This document shows positions 15,358 to 24,643 of a DNA stretch of 46,101 bases, in pieces. Below the pieces are notes generated by a model. That model saw only the letters and a program-made list of their open reading frames with translations. It did no database searches and had not been told where the DNA came from. A program made the translations under genes and the position numbers. The stretch is from an uncultured Oscillospiraceae bacterium (GTDB taxonomy: Bacteria > Bacillota > Clostridia > Oscillospirales > Acutalibacteraceae). Positions within the stretch are counted from its first letter, which is position 1, and each line of letters starts with the position of its first letter. The stretch is from assembly GCA_949295415.1 (NCBI GenBank), contig CASFLA010000055.1, positions 1-46,101 on the forward strand, in the 5' to 3' direction.

Positions 15358-16425
15358 ATGAAGATAATTCATACTGCCGATATTCATCTCGATTCAAAAA
15401 TGGAATCAAATTTACCCACTAAGGCTTCAAGCAAGCGCAAAAGTGAGATTTTGCTTTCGTTTTTAGAGATGATTGATTATGCTGTAAACAATAAAGTGAC
15501 CGCAGTTATAATTGCGGGTGACCTCTTTGATACAAGCCGAATTTCAAACAATACTGCTGAAGCAGTTTTAGGTAAAATAAAAGAGGCAAGCGGTGTTGAG
15601 TTTTTGTATCTTGCGGGAAATCATGATAACGGGAAAAACCTTTTATCACATGATGTTCCAAAGAATCTGAAGTTCTTTTCAAATGAATGGACAAGCTTTT
15701 CTTACGGAAATGTTGTTATATCAGGTGCAGAGCTTACTAATGATAACTATATGAGCATTTACAGAAGTCTGTTGCTCGATTCTGATAAGTTTAACATTGT
15801 AACTATGCATGGTGGCATTTCAACCTCTTTCGGCGAGGACCTTATAAATGTTAAGGAGCTTGCCAATAAGGGCATTGATTATTTGGCACTCGGCCATTAT
15901 CATTCATATTCCGAGGGCGAAATTGATAAGCGCGGAAAATGGTGCTATTCGGGCTGCTTAGAGGGCAGGGGCTTTGACGAATGCGGAGACAAGGGCTTTG
16001 TAGTTTTAAATATTGATGAAAATGGGTTTGACAAGGAGTTTATTAAGACCTCACATCGCGATATATTAACCGTTACTGTTGATATTTCGGGTCTTGATAA
16101 TGCTGCAGAAATTTTGAAAAAGGTTGAGCAATCGGTTGAGAATATCAATGAAACCGCAATGGTTAAGGTTGTTTTAGCGGGAAATATTCCGTTTAATGCC
16201 AGAAAGGATTTAGAGCTTATAAAAGAGGTTCTTGACCGCAAATTTTTCTTCTCAAAGGTTGCGGATAAAACGAGAATTGCCATCAATTCCGATGATTTTA
16301 AAAATGATATTTCTTTAAAGGGCGAGTTTATAAGACTCTGCCTTGAAAGCGATATGGCCGAAAAAGAGCGCGATCGCGTTATCGAATGCGGAATTGCGGC
16401 ACTTAGCTCAATGGAGGTGCTGTAA
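15358..16425 (+). CDS. SbcD/YhaO-like DNA repair exonuclease (metallophosphoesterase)
   Basis: A calcineurin-like phosphoesterase, 355 aa, expected to work with the ATPase encoded directly downstream as an Mre11/Rad50-type nuclease. The metal-binding motifs are in order: TADIHLDS (residues 6-13), GDLFD near 59, GNHDN near 86, MHGG near 149 and LGHYHSY near 181. The C-terminal third lacks motifs I can name and probably caps the nuclease or contacts the ATPase. The length fits YhaO-like proteins, shorter than E. coli SbcD (400). GGGAG precedes the ATG. The stop is immediately adjacent to the next start. Confidence 0.88.
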   Translation: MKIIHTADIHLDSKMESNLPTKASSKRKSEILLSFLEMIDYAVNNKVTAVIIAGDLFDTSRISNNTAEAVLGKIKEASGVEFLYLAGNHDNGKNLLSHDVPKNLKFFSNEWTSFSYGNVVISGAELTNDNYMSIYRSLLLDSDKFNIVTMHGGISTSFGEDLINVKELANKGIDYLALGHYHSYSEGEIDKRGKWCYSGCLEGRGFDECGDKGFVVLNIDENGFDKEFIKTSHRDILTVTVDISGLDNAAEILKKVEQSVENINETAMVKVVLAGNIPFNARKDLELIKEVLDRKFFFSKVADKTRIAINSDDFKNDISLKGEFIRLCLESDMAEKERDRVIECGIAALSSMEVL

Positions 16426-18690
16426 ATGAAGCTTTTATCGGTAAATGTTAAAAATTTTGGCACCTTAGAAAACTATTCTGTCAACTTTTCTGATGGACTT
16501 AACACCATCAAAGAAGAAAACGGGTTTGGAAAATCAACCCTTGCCGCTTTTATAAAGGCGATGTTTTATTCATTTTCGGGAAGCAATCATCAGAGCCTTA
16601 AGGATAATGAACGAAAGAAATATTATCCTTGGCAGCAGGGCGCTTTCGGCGGCAGCCTTGATTTTGAGGCAGACGGCAGAAAATACCGCATTGAGAGATT
16701 CTTTGGCGCAAGACCAAAAGACGATACCTTCCGCCTTTTAGATTTGGATAAAGGAACCGAGTCTAATGATTTTTCAGAGAATATCGGCGAGGAGCTTTTT
16801 GGAATAAACGCAGAAGGTATGGAGAAGAGCGTTTATATGCCGCAGATGCAGTTGGATTCATCTATGACAACCTCGCTTTCTGCCAAGCTGACCGGTCTTT
16901 TAGAGGATAGCAACGACCTTGGAAATTTTGATGACGCTATAAAGAAACTCAACACAAGAAGAACCTATTATGCCACCCAAAGAGGTAACAAGGGTTTTAT
17001 TGCAGATTTAGAGAGCAAATATAGGGAAACCGAGAGAAAAATCGCCGAAGCAAAAAATGCAAACGAAACCTTGTTAAAATTAGAGAAATTAAAATCCGAT
17101 TGCGCGGCAAATAATAATGAACTTTCAATAAAGCTTGATGCTTTGAGAAAGCAGATTGCAGCAGCAGCTTCAAATGATGCAATTATTGCTGAAAACAAAC
17201 GCAGAGAAGAAATTACAGCCGAAATCAGAGCAATAGAAAGTTCAATCAACCAACTGAACAATAAATATAAAAACGGATTCCCTAAAGAAGCAAAAATTGA
17301 TGAAATATCAAATCGTGCTTATGCTTTTGACGGGATAATGAGCAAAATTAAGGTTTTAGAGGCTCAAACGGCTGATGCCGTAAAGCTTGATAGCCTTAAG
17401 CAAAAGTATTCGGCAAATTTAAGCGTTGATGAGCTTATAAAAATAAAGGAATCTCTAAATGAAGTTGCCGTTTGTAAGGCGGCATTACAGGGTGTAAGTC
17501 CCAACCTTAACAATAAAAAAAGCAAGTTGCCAATTATAATGCTAATTTTGGCAGCGGCTCTGGTTTGTGTTGGTGTTGTAGGCATTTTACATTCTCTTAT
17601 TTTGGGAATAATTTTACTTGTTTTGGGCTTTATCGCTGCTATGGCAGGCGGATTTTTATTGCTCAAAGGTATGATTGCCGGTGGTGGAGTCAATACGGCA
17701 AAGACTGCCGACTATGCAGAAAAATTAGCAAAAACCGCCTTAATGGAGAAGGAAGTCGCGGCGCGATTAGAAGCACTTTCGTTAAATCCTCAAATATCCT
17801 TAAAAGAGCTTGAAGCAGTTATTTATGAGGCAAGGGAAATTGAGCGCCTGAGCAGCGAGGAGAAAGCAAGGATAGCCGAAATAAAAACTAATAAATCGGC
17901 GGCAGACTGCGAAAAGAACTTAATTGATGAGTTCTTTATATCGGTGTTGGGCGAATCAGTTTTAAAAACAGTTGAAGTTATTCAGAACATTAAAAACGAT
18001 AAATCAACCCTATTGAAGCTTAATGATGAGCTTAACAGTAAAAGAGAGAAGCTCGAGGCTATTCCTAAAAATGAGGCTGTAGTAATCATTAGCGAAAAAT
18101 CGCGTGAGGAGCTCATCAATGAGGAAAAGCAGGTGCTAAAGGAAATAGATGAGCTTTCTAATCGTATTTCAGAATATGATGCGAGAATCAACTCTTATGA
18201 GGCCATAGCCTTGGAGCTTCCTGACCTTCAAGCAGAGCTTGAGGCTATAAAATCTGATATAGATACTTCAAATGAGCGCCTGTTTGCGATAGATAAAGCA
18301 ATCGAGCTTCTGAAGCAGGCAAAAACTAACCTTTCATCGCGCTATTTAACGGTTATGAGAGATAGAATGAAGGAGTATTCCAAGCTCGTTTACGGCGAAG
18401 ATGTTGGCGAAATGTTGCTAGATGATTCGCTGTCTATTGAGTTATCGCGCGAGGGTGCCGCAAGAGATAAAGATTATTTCAGTTCGGGTTATAAGGATAT
18501 GCTTAATATTTGCATGAGATTATCCTTGGCCGATGCTCTTTATGACGGCGAAGCCCCTATGCTCATTTTAGATGACCCCTTTGTAAACCTTGATGATACA
18601 AGGCTTACTAATGCTATGGAATTACTTAAAAAGTTAGCAAAAAGAAGGCAGATTATTTATCTTACCTGCCATAGCAGTCGCGTTTTGTAG
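16426..18690 (+). CDS. SbcC/YhaN-like AAA ATPase with a membrane hairpin
   Basis: A Rad50-type ATPase of 754 aa, partner of the nuclease before it (stop and start codons abut; GGAGGTG serves as ribosome-binding site). Walker A is NGFGKST at residues 32-38. Coiled coil runs from about 190 to 300 and again from about 420 to 640. The C-terminal head has a signature FSSGYKDMLNICMRLSLA and Walker B MLILDDPFVNLDD near residue 710. Residues about 367-415 form two long hydrophobic helices, so the coiled-coil tip probably inserts in the membrane. Some YhaN-type proteins share this, while true SbcC carries a zinc hook instead. It is shorter than SbcC (about 1000 aa). Ends at a strong terminator. Confidence 0.86.
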   Translation: MKLLSVNVKNFGTLENYSVNFSDGLNTIKEENGFGKSTLAAFIKAMFYSFSGSNHQSLKDNERKKYYPWQQGAFGGSLDFEADGRKYRIERFFGARPKDDTFRLLDLDKGTESNDFSENIGEELFGINAEGMEKSVYMPQMQLDSSMTTSLSAKLTGLLEDSNDLGNFDDAIKKLNTRRTYYATQRGNKGFIADLESKYRETERKIAEAKNANETLLKLEKLKSDCAANNNELSIKLDALRKQIAAAASNDAIIAENKRREEITAEIRAIESSINQLNNKYKNGFPKEAKIDEISNRAYAFDGIMSKIKVLEAQTADAVKLDSLKQKYSANLSVDELIKIKESLNEVAVCKAALQGVSPNLNNKKSKLPIIMLILAAALVCVGVVGILHSLILGIILLVLGFIAAMAGGFLLLKGMIAGGGVNTAKTADYAEKLAKTALMEKEVAARLEALSLNPQISLKELEAVIYEAREIERLSSEEKARIAEIKTNKSAADCEKNLIDEFFISVLGESVLKTVEVIQNIKNDKSTLLKLNDELNSKREKLEAIPKNEAVVIISEKSREELINEEKQVLKEIDELSNRISEYDARINSYEAIALELPDLQAELEAIKSDIDTSNERLFAIDKAIELLKQAKTNLSSRYLTVMRDRMKEYSKLVYGEDVGEMLLDDSLSIELSREGAARDKDYFSSGYKDMLNICMRLSLADALYDGEAPMLILDDPFVNLDDTRLTNAMELLKKLAKRRQIIYLTCHSSRVL

Positions 18691-18691
18691 A

Positions 18692-18732
18692 ATAAAAAGT
18701 CCAAGGCTAGATGTCTTGGACTTTTTATTTTG
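18692..18732 (+). terminator. Intrinsic terminator after the SbcC-like gene
   Basis: AAAAAGTCCAAG pairs with CTTGGACTTTTT across a 9-nt loop and is followed by ATTTT. The symmetry would allow function on both strands. Confidence 0.88.
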
Positions 18733-18745
18733 GCAAAATTTTCAC

Positions 18746-18774
18746 TTTACAAGTTCGAACAAATGTTCTATAAT
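18746..18774 (+). promoter_or_regulatory. dinB promoter with an embedded LexA (SOS) box
   Basis: TTTACA (18746-18751), 17-nt spacer, TATAAT (18769-18774). The spacer holds CGAACAAATGTTC (18756-18768), with T as the next base; this matches the Bacillus-type LexA consensus CGAACRNRYGTTYC at 13 of 14 positions. LexA bound here would block RNA polymerase directly, so dinB should be induced by DNA damage. Confidence 0.87.
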
Positions 18775-18812
18775 AAATAGGCAAGATTTTTAAAGAAGGG
18801 TGGTGTTCTTTT

Positions 18813-20054
18813 ATGCGAACTATTTTGCATTGTGACCTTAATAACTTTTATGTTTCGGTTGCTATGCGTGATAATCCTGAGCTTCAGGGTAAAACGGTTG
18901 CAGTTGGCGGAAGTGTAGAAGAGCGCCACGGAATCATATTAGCCAAAAATGAGGCCGCTAAAAAATTCGGCATAAAAACGGGTGAGCCTATCCGGCAGGC
19001 AAAGCAGAAATGTCCAAACCTCGTAGTTGTTCCGCCCGAATTTAAGAGATACACTTATTTTTCAGGTCTTGTTCGTAAAATTTATGAGCGTTATACCGAT
19101 TTGGTTGAGCCCTTTGGCATTGATGAATGCTGGCTTGATGTTACGGGAAGCCATAGGCTTTTCGGAACAGGCGTGGAGATAGCTGACCGCATAAGAAAAG
19201 AGGTTAAGGAGCAATTGGGGCTTACTATTTCGGCAGGCGTCAGCTTTAACAAGATTTTTGCAAAGTTGGGTTCTGACCTTAAAAAACCCGATGCCGTAAG
19301 CAGTATTCCCTATGATAGTTTTAAAGAGATTGTTTGGCCTATGGAGGTTGAATGCTTGCTCGGCGTCGGCCCTTCAACCAAGAAAAAACTGAATGACCTT
19401 GCTATTTACACCGTTCGCGATTTAGCAACTGTTGACCCCGAAATTTTAGATTTAAGGCTTGGCAAAAACGGCGTTTTGTTATGGAATTATGCCAATGGAA
19501 ACGAAAATTCACCCGTAATGAAAAGCGATTTTAAATATAAGCCGCAGAGCATTGGGCGCTCAACAACCTGCCCCAAGGATATTATTGATTTTAATGAGGC
19601 ATACAGGGTTATGATCAGGCTTTCCGAGGAGGTTGCCAAGGAGCTGCGCAAGGAAAATATGGAGGCCTTTGGAATATCCGTTCATATAAGGGATACGAAG
19701 CTTAAAACCGCCGAGTTTACAAAGCAACTAAATGATTCAATCCAGTCCTCAATTTTTATAGCTGAGGAGGGCATAAAGCTGCTTAAGGAAAACTATGATT
19801 TTGAGTTGCCTTTGAGGTCGTTAGGCGTCAGGGCGGTTCGGCTTTTCCCTTATGCAGAAAAGGGGCAGTTATCCCTTTTTGATGACGGGCGTCATTTAAA
19901 GCGCGATATTTTAGAAAGCGCGCAGGATAAAATCAATGAAAAATATGGAACGGCTTCGGTTGTTCGCGCTTCATCTCTCATTTTTAAAGACGGAGAAACC
20001 GCATTTAAAGAACAATCTCCCGCAACGCTCGGTCACGGGAGATTATCAAGATAG
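18813..20054 (+). CDS. dinB: DNA polymerase IV (Y-family translesion polymerase)
   Basis: An error-prone polymerase that copies past DNA lesions. Palm motifs: HCDLNNFYVSV at residues 5-15 supplies the first metal-binding aspartate, and GIDECWLDVTG near residue 107 the catalytic D-E pair. SAGVSFNKIFAKLGSDLKKPD follows, then a helix-hairpin-helix thumb (CLLGVGPSTKKKL). The little-finger domain occupies about residues 245-360. Near the C-terminus QLSLFDD resembles the beta-clamp-binding peptide QLxLF. At 413 aa it has normal length. GAAGGGTGGTG precedes the ATG. Controlled by the LexA box upstream. It converges with the ABC gene only 3 nt away. Confidence 0.93.
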   Translation: MRTILHCDLNNFYVSVAMRDNPELQGKTVAVGGSVEERHGIILAKNEAAKKFGIKTGEPIRQAKQKCPNLVVVPPEFKRYTYFSGLVRKIYERYTDLVEPFGIDECWLDVTGSHRLFGTGVEIADRIRKEVKEQLGLTISAGVSFNKIFAKLGSDLKKPDAVSSIPYDSFKEIVWPMEVECLLGVGPSTKKKLNDLAIYTVRDLATVDPEILDLRLGKNGVLLWNYANGNENSPVMKSDFKYKPQSIGRSTTCPKDIIDFNEAYRVMIRLSEEVAKELRKENMEAFGISVHIRDTKLKTAEFTKQLNDSIQSSIFIAEEGIKLLKENYDFELPLRSLGVRAVRLFPYAEKGQLSLFDDGRHLKRDILESAQDKINEKYGTASVVRASSLIFKDGETAFKEQSPATLGHGRLSR

Positions 20055-20057
20055 TAT

Positions 20058-21947
20058 TTAGTTTTCTTTGTAGCGCTTAGCCTGTGTTTCGAACATTTTG
20101 CGGTAGTGGCCGTTTTGTTCGATAAGTTCGCGGTGGTTGCCAATTTCGATAACCTTGCCGTTTTCTAAAACGATGATTTTGTCTGCGATGGTTGCGCTCG
20201 ATAATCTGTGAGAAACGAAAATGCTTGTTTTATCTTTTCTTAATTCATCAAACTGGTTGAAAATCTGTTGTTCTGCCATCGGGTCAAGCGAGGCGGTTGG
20301 TTCATCAAGAATGAGAATATCCGAGTCGCTGTAAAAGGCTCTTGCTATTGAGAGCTTCTGCCATTGACCGATTGATAACTCAATTCCGTTATCCTCAAAC
20401 CAGCGCATAAGCGGAGTATTATAACTATCGGGCAGGGATTTAATAAACATTTCGGCATCGGCTTGCTTTGCGGCAAGCTCGATGTCTTTTTCTTTTATGC
20501 CCTTATCAATCTGGCCGAGCGCAATATTTTCGGCTACAGTCATAGCGTATTTTCCGAAATCCTGGAAGATGATACCGAATATCTTGTAAAGCTCATTAAC
20601 ATCATAAGATTTAATGTCCTTGCCGTCCAATAAAATCTCACCGATTGTTGGATCATAAAGCCTGATAAGAAGCTTGATAAGCGTAGTTTTACCTGAGCCG
20701 TTAAAGCCAACCAAAACAACGGTCTGACCGGGTTCGATTGTAAAGCTGACATCCTTTAAAACAAAGTCCTCGGTGCCGGGATAGCAGAAGGATACATTTT
20801 TAAATTCAATGGTATGAGCAATATGTCTTTCAACCGCTTCAGGCTTTGAAACATTAGGAACGATTGATTTAGGTTGTTCCATATAGGAAATCATATTGTT
20901 TATAAACAAGGTTCCCTCGTAAACAATAGCTGAGGTTGAAATTATGGTTGCAACACCTGCAATAATACTGTTCAATGCGCCTGCATAAAGGGTATAATCG
21001 CCAATTTCTATTTTACCGTCAAATACGCCTTTTGCAATGAAAATAAGCAGGAGGCAATTAGCGGCGGTAGTAACAACGGTAGTCAAGATTTTCCAGAAGC
21101 TTTCGCTTACAACGAGCTTTTTAATTCCGCTGAAATACTTCGAGAAAACGGATTTGTATTTATCAATCAAATGGTCGGATATGCCGAGAATTTTAACCTC
21201 TTTAACCATATCCTTATTAACCAAAACGCTTGAGTAATAATTCATTTGCCTGCGCTCTTTTGAATGGAACCACATATAATCGACTGTTTTCCTGCGATAT
21301 ACAAAGCTCACAATAGCGGTTGGCAAAGAGAGCAGAATTATAAAAATCGGCGCCCACCAGCTAACGCTTATAAGGATTAGAACGAAGCTAAGCATACTTA
21401 TAAGCCTGCTTATAACGGTAAAGGTTGAGCGCATTATTTCTATGGGGCGATGACCTGCTTCGCGATTGGCGTTTTCTAATTTAGAATAAAAATCGGGTAA
21501 GTCATAGCAGCCCAAATCAATATTTTTTGATTTATTCATTATCTTGAGCTTGATATGGTTGCTTACCAGTTCACCTGCCAAGCGCAAAATAATGGTTTCA
21601 GAATGGGTTATAACCGAGCGGACAACGAGGTATAGCCCTTGTAAGATAAGCAACAAGTAAACGGCTGAAAACTCGGTTATCTCATGGGTTACAACACCTG
21701 CCAAGGTGTTGATAAGCGCGGCAGAAATCGCGGCGCCGGCAACGGGAAGAACACCATCTACGAGCGCCATAAAACTCATAGCTAAGAGCATTGACTTCTT
21801 GGCTTCCCAAACGAGCTTATAAATATAAAAAAGTCTTTTTAAAAATGAGCCAACTACTTCTTTTAAGTATTTGGGAACTTCTTTAATGCTTTTAGGCGGA
21901 GGAACTCTATACTGTTCATTAACCTTTATTTTTTTTATCGAGCGCAC
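20058..21947 (-). CDS. ABC exporter, fused permease and ATPase
   Basis: A half-transporter of 629 aa: six transmembrane helices in about residues 45-335, then the nucleotide-binding domain. Walker A is GFNGSGKTT near residue 412, the signature is LSIGQ rather than LSGGQ near 520, Walker B is ILILDEPTASLD near 545, and the switch histidine is in FVSHRLSS. It probably works as a homodimer; export of a peptide, lipid or drug is possible but not decidable. The start is GTG at 21947, because GGGGGT sits 5 nt upstream. It follows the membrane-protein gene by 39 nt and is probably cotranscribed with it. Confidence 0.88.
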   Translation of the reverse strand: MRSIKKIKVNEQYRVPPPKSIKEVPKYLKEVVGSFLKRLFYIYKLVWEAKKSMLLAMSFMALVDGVLPVAGAAISAALINTLAGVVTHEITEFSAVYLLLILQGLYLVVRSVITHSETIILRLAGELVSNHIKLKIMNKSKNIDLGCYDLPDFYSKLENANREAGHRPIEIMRSTFTVISRLISMLSFVLILISVSWWAPIFIILLSLPTAIVSFVYRRKTVDYMWFHSKERRQMNYYSSVLVNKDMVKEVKILGISDHLIDKYKSVFSKYFSGIKKLVVSESFWKILTTVVTTAANCLLLIFIAKGVFDGKIEIGDYTLYAGALNSIIAGVATIISTSAIVYEGTLFINNMISYMEQPKSIVPNVSKPEAVERHIAHTIEFKNVSFCYPGTEDFVLKDVSFTIEPGQTVVLVGFNGSGKTTLIKLLIRLYDPTIGEILLDGKDIKSYDVNELYKIFGIIFQDFGKYAMTVAENIALGQIDKGIKEKDIELAAKQADAEMFIKSLPDSYNTPLMRWFEDNGIELSIGQWQKLSIARAFYSDSDILILDEPTASLDPMAEQQIFNQFDELRKDKTSIFVSHRLSSATIADKIIVLENGKVIEIGNHRELIEQNGHYRKMFETQAKRYKEN

Positions 21948-21986
21948 GGTTTACCCCCAAAAAAAACTTTAATTTATATAAAGGGT

Positions 21987-22646
21987 TTAATACTTTCTTC
22001 TTTTAATTTTGATATACTGGCTAACGATATTTTCACTGGTTTCCATTTTATGCCTGTTATAATCATTTACAAATGAGCGGATAAGCAGATAAAGGAATGC
22101 TAATGCCGCTAAAATAAATATTATGAGCACAGCAACAATAGCAACCTTTATTTTTGATGCCGCTAAAGCAGGGAAGGAAACACCACTCATAAATTTTCCG
22201 ATTTTTGAAGCATCGTTTCCAAAATAACTAAAGGTGTAAAGTTTTTTACCGTAAACGGTTACATAAATAACGGTGCCGCTATTTGAAACATTCTTAATGT
22301 AAACCATATTGTTGAAGGTAACAATATCATAGTTGTCCTCAAACAATGATTTTGCAACGGGGATAACCATACTATGTTCAACGCCGTAGAAGCTGCCCGT
22401 TTCATTTGAGAATTGAGTAGTGGTGCAGCGAAGCTGAATCTGATGCTTTTCATCCTTAGAAATTGCGGCAAACTCAAAGCCGTTTATAACATTCTGAGGT
22501 GAAACATCTTCTTTTTTATAAACCTTGTATTCATCAGAAACTGTAAATGTTACATCAAGCACCTTATGCTCTTTAGCTGCGGCAAAGGCAGGGCTAACGG
22601 TGAAAACAGATATAATTATAATGAGCAAAACAAGAGCCTTTTTCAC
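21987..22646 (-). CDS. Membrane-anchored exported protein of unknown function
   Basis: A 219-aa protein I do not recognise. A signal peptide (about residues 1-23, ending AFAAA) is followed by an extracellular domain of roughly 145 residues rich in beta-strand and aromatic residues. One C-terminal transmembrane helix (about residues 170-192) and a short basic tail NRHKMETSENIVSQYIKIKR facing the cytoplasm complete it. The start is GTG with AAGGAGGG 6 nt upstream. It lies between folD and the ABC exporter gene on the same strand (gaps 31 and 39 nt), so it could be an accessory or sensor for that transporter; this is inference from position only. Confidence 0.75.
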   Translation of the reverse strand: MKKALVLLIIIISVFTVSPAFAAAKEHKVLDVTFTVSDEYKVYKKEDVSPQNVINGFEFAAISKDEKHQIQLRCTTTQFSNETGSFYGVEHSMVIPVAKSLFEDNYDIVTFNNMVYIKNVSNSGTVIYVTVYGKKLYTFSYFGNDASKIGKFMSGVSFPALAASKIKVAIVAVLIIFILAALAFLYLLIRSFVNDYNRHKMETSENIVSQYIKIKRRKY

Positions 22647-22677
22647 CTTTATCCCTCCTTGAATTTTTTCTAGTTAG

Positions 22678-23523
22678 TTACTTTAATTTAAGTCTTGCGG
22701 CCGCAAGGGTGTTTTGCATAAGCATAGAAATTGTCATCGGGCCAACGCCGCCGGGGACAGGGGTTATAGCCGAGGCAATCGGCTCAACCTCTGAGAAATT
22801 AACATCTCCGCAAAGCTTTCCGTTGGGTCTGTTCATTCCAACGTCAATAACAACTGCGCCTGGCTTTACCATATCGGCAGTAACAAAGTTTGCTCTGCCG
22901 ACTGCGGCAACAAGGATATCTGCCTGCTTGGTAATTTCTTTAAGATTTGTTGTTTTTGAATGGCAGATGGTTACAGTTGCGTTTGCATGAAGCATAAGCA
23001 TAGCCATAGGCTTGCCAACAATATTTGACCTTCCGATAACAACGCAATGCTTACCTGAGGGGTCAATATAAGAGTATTTAAGCATCTCCATAATTCCTGC
23101 AGGGGTGCAGGGGAGGAAATCATAATCGCCAATCATTATTTTTCCAACATTCTGCGGATGAAAGGCGTCAACATCCTTTAACGGAGAAATTGCATCAAGA
23201 ATTGTTTTTTCGTTTATGTGCTTAGGTAATGGCAGCTGGCATAATATCCCGTGAATCTCATCGCGGTTGTTTAACTCATTAACAAGCTTTAAAAGATCTT
23301 CCTCGGTTGTTTGCTCGGGAAGAGCATATTTTTCTGAATACATCGAAAGCTCCGCACAAGCGCGCTCTTTAGATGCCACATAGACCTCGGATGCCGGGTC
23401 ATTGCCAACGATTATAACTGCAAGACCGGGAGTTATGCCCTTTTGTTTTAATTCTTGAACCTCTGCCTTAATTCTATCCTTTACAGCGGCAGAAATGACT
23501 TTTCCGCTAATAATCTGAGCCAT
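22678..23523 (-). CDS. folD: Methylene-THF dehydrogenase / methenyl-THF cyclohydrolase
   Basis: A bifunctional enzyme that interconverts 5,10-methylene-, 5,10-methenyl- and 10-formyl-THF. Catalytic lysine region VYVASKERACAELSM near residues 49-63, QLPLPKHI, DVDAFHPQN, PCTPAGIMEML, the Rossmann segment GRSNIVGKPMAML near residue 164, and PGGVGPMTISMLMQNT near the C-terminus are all in order. It is 281 aa, normal. The frame runs back to 23679 inside lgt, but the ATG at 23523, two bases after the lgt stop, begins the true MAQIISGK start and is preceded by AGAGGA. Coupled to lgt by position. It supplies the methylene-THF used by ThyX. Confidence 0.95.
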   Translation of the reverse strand: MAQIISGKVISAAVKDRIKAEVQELKQKGITPGLAVIIVGNDPASEVYVASKERACAELSMYSEKYALPEQTTEEDLLKLVNELNNRDEIHGILCQLPLPKHINEKTILDAISPLKDVDAFHPQNVGKIMIGDYDFLPCTPAGIMEMLKYSYIDPSGKHCVVIGRSNIVGKPMAMLMLHANATVTICHSKTTNLKEITKQADILVAAVGRANFVTADMVKPGAVVIDVGMNRPNGKLCGDVNFSEVEPIASAITPVPGGVGPMTISMLMQNTLAAARLKLK

Positions 23524-23524
23524 G

Positions 23525-24574
23525 TTATTCCTCTTCCTTCTCGGGTTCGTTTTGTTCTTCTGAAACAGTTTCGCTTTCGGCTTGCTCGACCGCTTCTGCT
23601 TCCTCGCCCTCATAATAGGCAACACCTTTAACTGTTGCCGAATCGACCTCATTAAATACCGATTCATAGGTAAGGTCATTTTTCTTTTGGCGGAGCTTAT
23701 AAAGATTATAAATAATTAAAACGGAGCAGATAACGAGCAATAAACCCGAAAGCCATTGAGAAACCTTTAAAGGTCCTAAATAGAGGCTATCGGTTCTAAG
23801 CCCCTCAATAAACATTCTGCCTAAGCCATACCAAGCGCCATAGGTTAATGCCAACTGACCTTTGAACTTTCTGTTCTTGCCAAGGAAATGTAAGAGGACA
23901 AAGCCTAAGATGCACCAAATTGATTCATAAAGAAAGGTTGGATGAACAAAAAGGCCGTTTTGTTCGAGATAAATCAACATCTCGCTTTTTGAAACCTCAC
24001 CAAGACCGAAAGAAATCTTATGGTCGGCAATAAAGCTTGCAACGCCGTTGGACATCATACCGAAGTTGGTCAATGAGCCAAAGGCTTCCTGATTAAAAAA
24101 GTTGCCCCAACGGCCAATAGCCTGACCGATAAAGAAGCCTGAGGCAGCGAGGTCAAACGCGTCGAGAATGTTAACCTTGCGGATTTTACACATTATGGCG
24201 CCGAAAACGGCAGCACCGATAACGCCGCCCAAAATAGCAAGTCCTGCAACACCTGAGCCGCTTGAAACACCAAGGAAATCCCAAATCGATTTTATCTCAA
24301 GCTTGCCGGGATAAAAAATAACATAGTAAGCCCTTGCGCAAAGAATTGCCAAAGGAGTTGTTACAAGGGCAACATCGGTAAGCGCATCAACATCAACATT
24401 GTATTTTTTGGCGCGGATAAAACAGTAGATAATGGCTAGCAAAAAGCCTAAAGCAATACATATGCCATACCAATAAATATCCCAACCGTCGCCAATAGGG
24501 ATGGTAAAAGCAACCGAATCAAAGGTCATCTTTATACCGAACAGATTAACATCATAGGTGGTCAGTAGCTGCAT
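23525..24574 (-). CDS. lgt: Prolipoprotein diacylglyceryl transferase
   Basis: An integral membrane enzyme that transfers diacylglycerol from phosphatidylglycerol to the lipobox cysteine of prelipoproteins. The Lgt signature GRWGNFFNQEAFG lies near residues 152-164; MFIEGLRTDSLYLG is the second conserved block, with its essential arginine. About seven transmembrane helices are visible. At 349 aa it is longer than typical (260-290) because of an acidic cytoplasmic tail (about residues 305-349) of unknown role. GGAG lies 8-9 nt before the ATG, and TATAAT-like sequence at 24606-24611 may be its promoter. It heads a run with folD, the membrane protein and the ABC exporter. Confidence 0.94.
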   Translation of the reverse strand: MQLLTTYDVNLFGIKMTFDSVAFTIPIGDGWDIYWYGICIALGFLLAIIYCFIRAKKYNVDVDALTDVALVTTPLAILCARAYYVIFYPGKLEIKSIWDFLGVSSGSGVAGLAILGGVIGAAVFGAIMCKIRKVNILDAFDLAASGFFIGQAIGRWGNFFNQEAFGSLTNFGMMSNGVASFIADHKISFGLGEVSKSEMLIYLEQNGLFVHPTFLYESIWCILGFVLLHFLGKNRKFKGQLALTYGAWYGLGRMFIEGLRTDSLYLGPLKVSQWLSGLLLVICSVLIIYNLYKLRQKKNDLTYESVFNEVDSATVKGVAYYEGEEAEAVEQAESETVSEEQNEPEKEEE

Positions 24575-24643
24575 AGTTTTTCTCCAAAAGTTTTATATTA
24601 AGTCTATTATATAATAAATCTTATATTTAAAAAAGAGGGAATT

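Noticed and set aside
20011-20047. Palindrome AATCTCCCG/CGGGAGATT at the end of dinB as its terminator
   Set aside because: It lies inside the coding sequence and no T-tract follows on either strand. It may limit convergent transcription, but this cannot be shown.
23524-23679. N-terminal extension of FolD
   Set aside because: It lies inside lgt in another frame, and FolD proteins begin at the MAQIISGK position.
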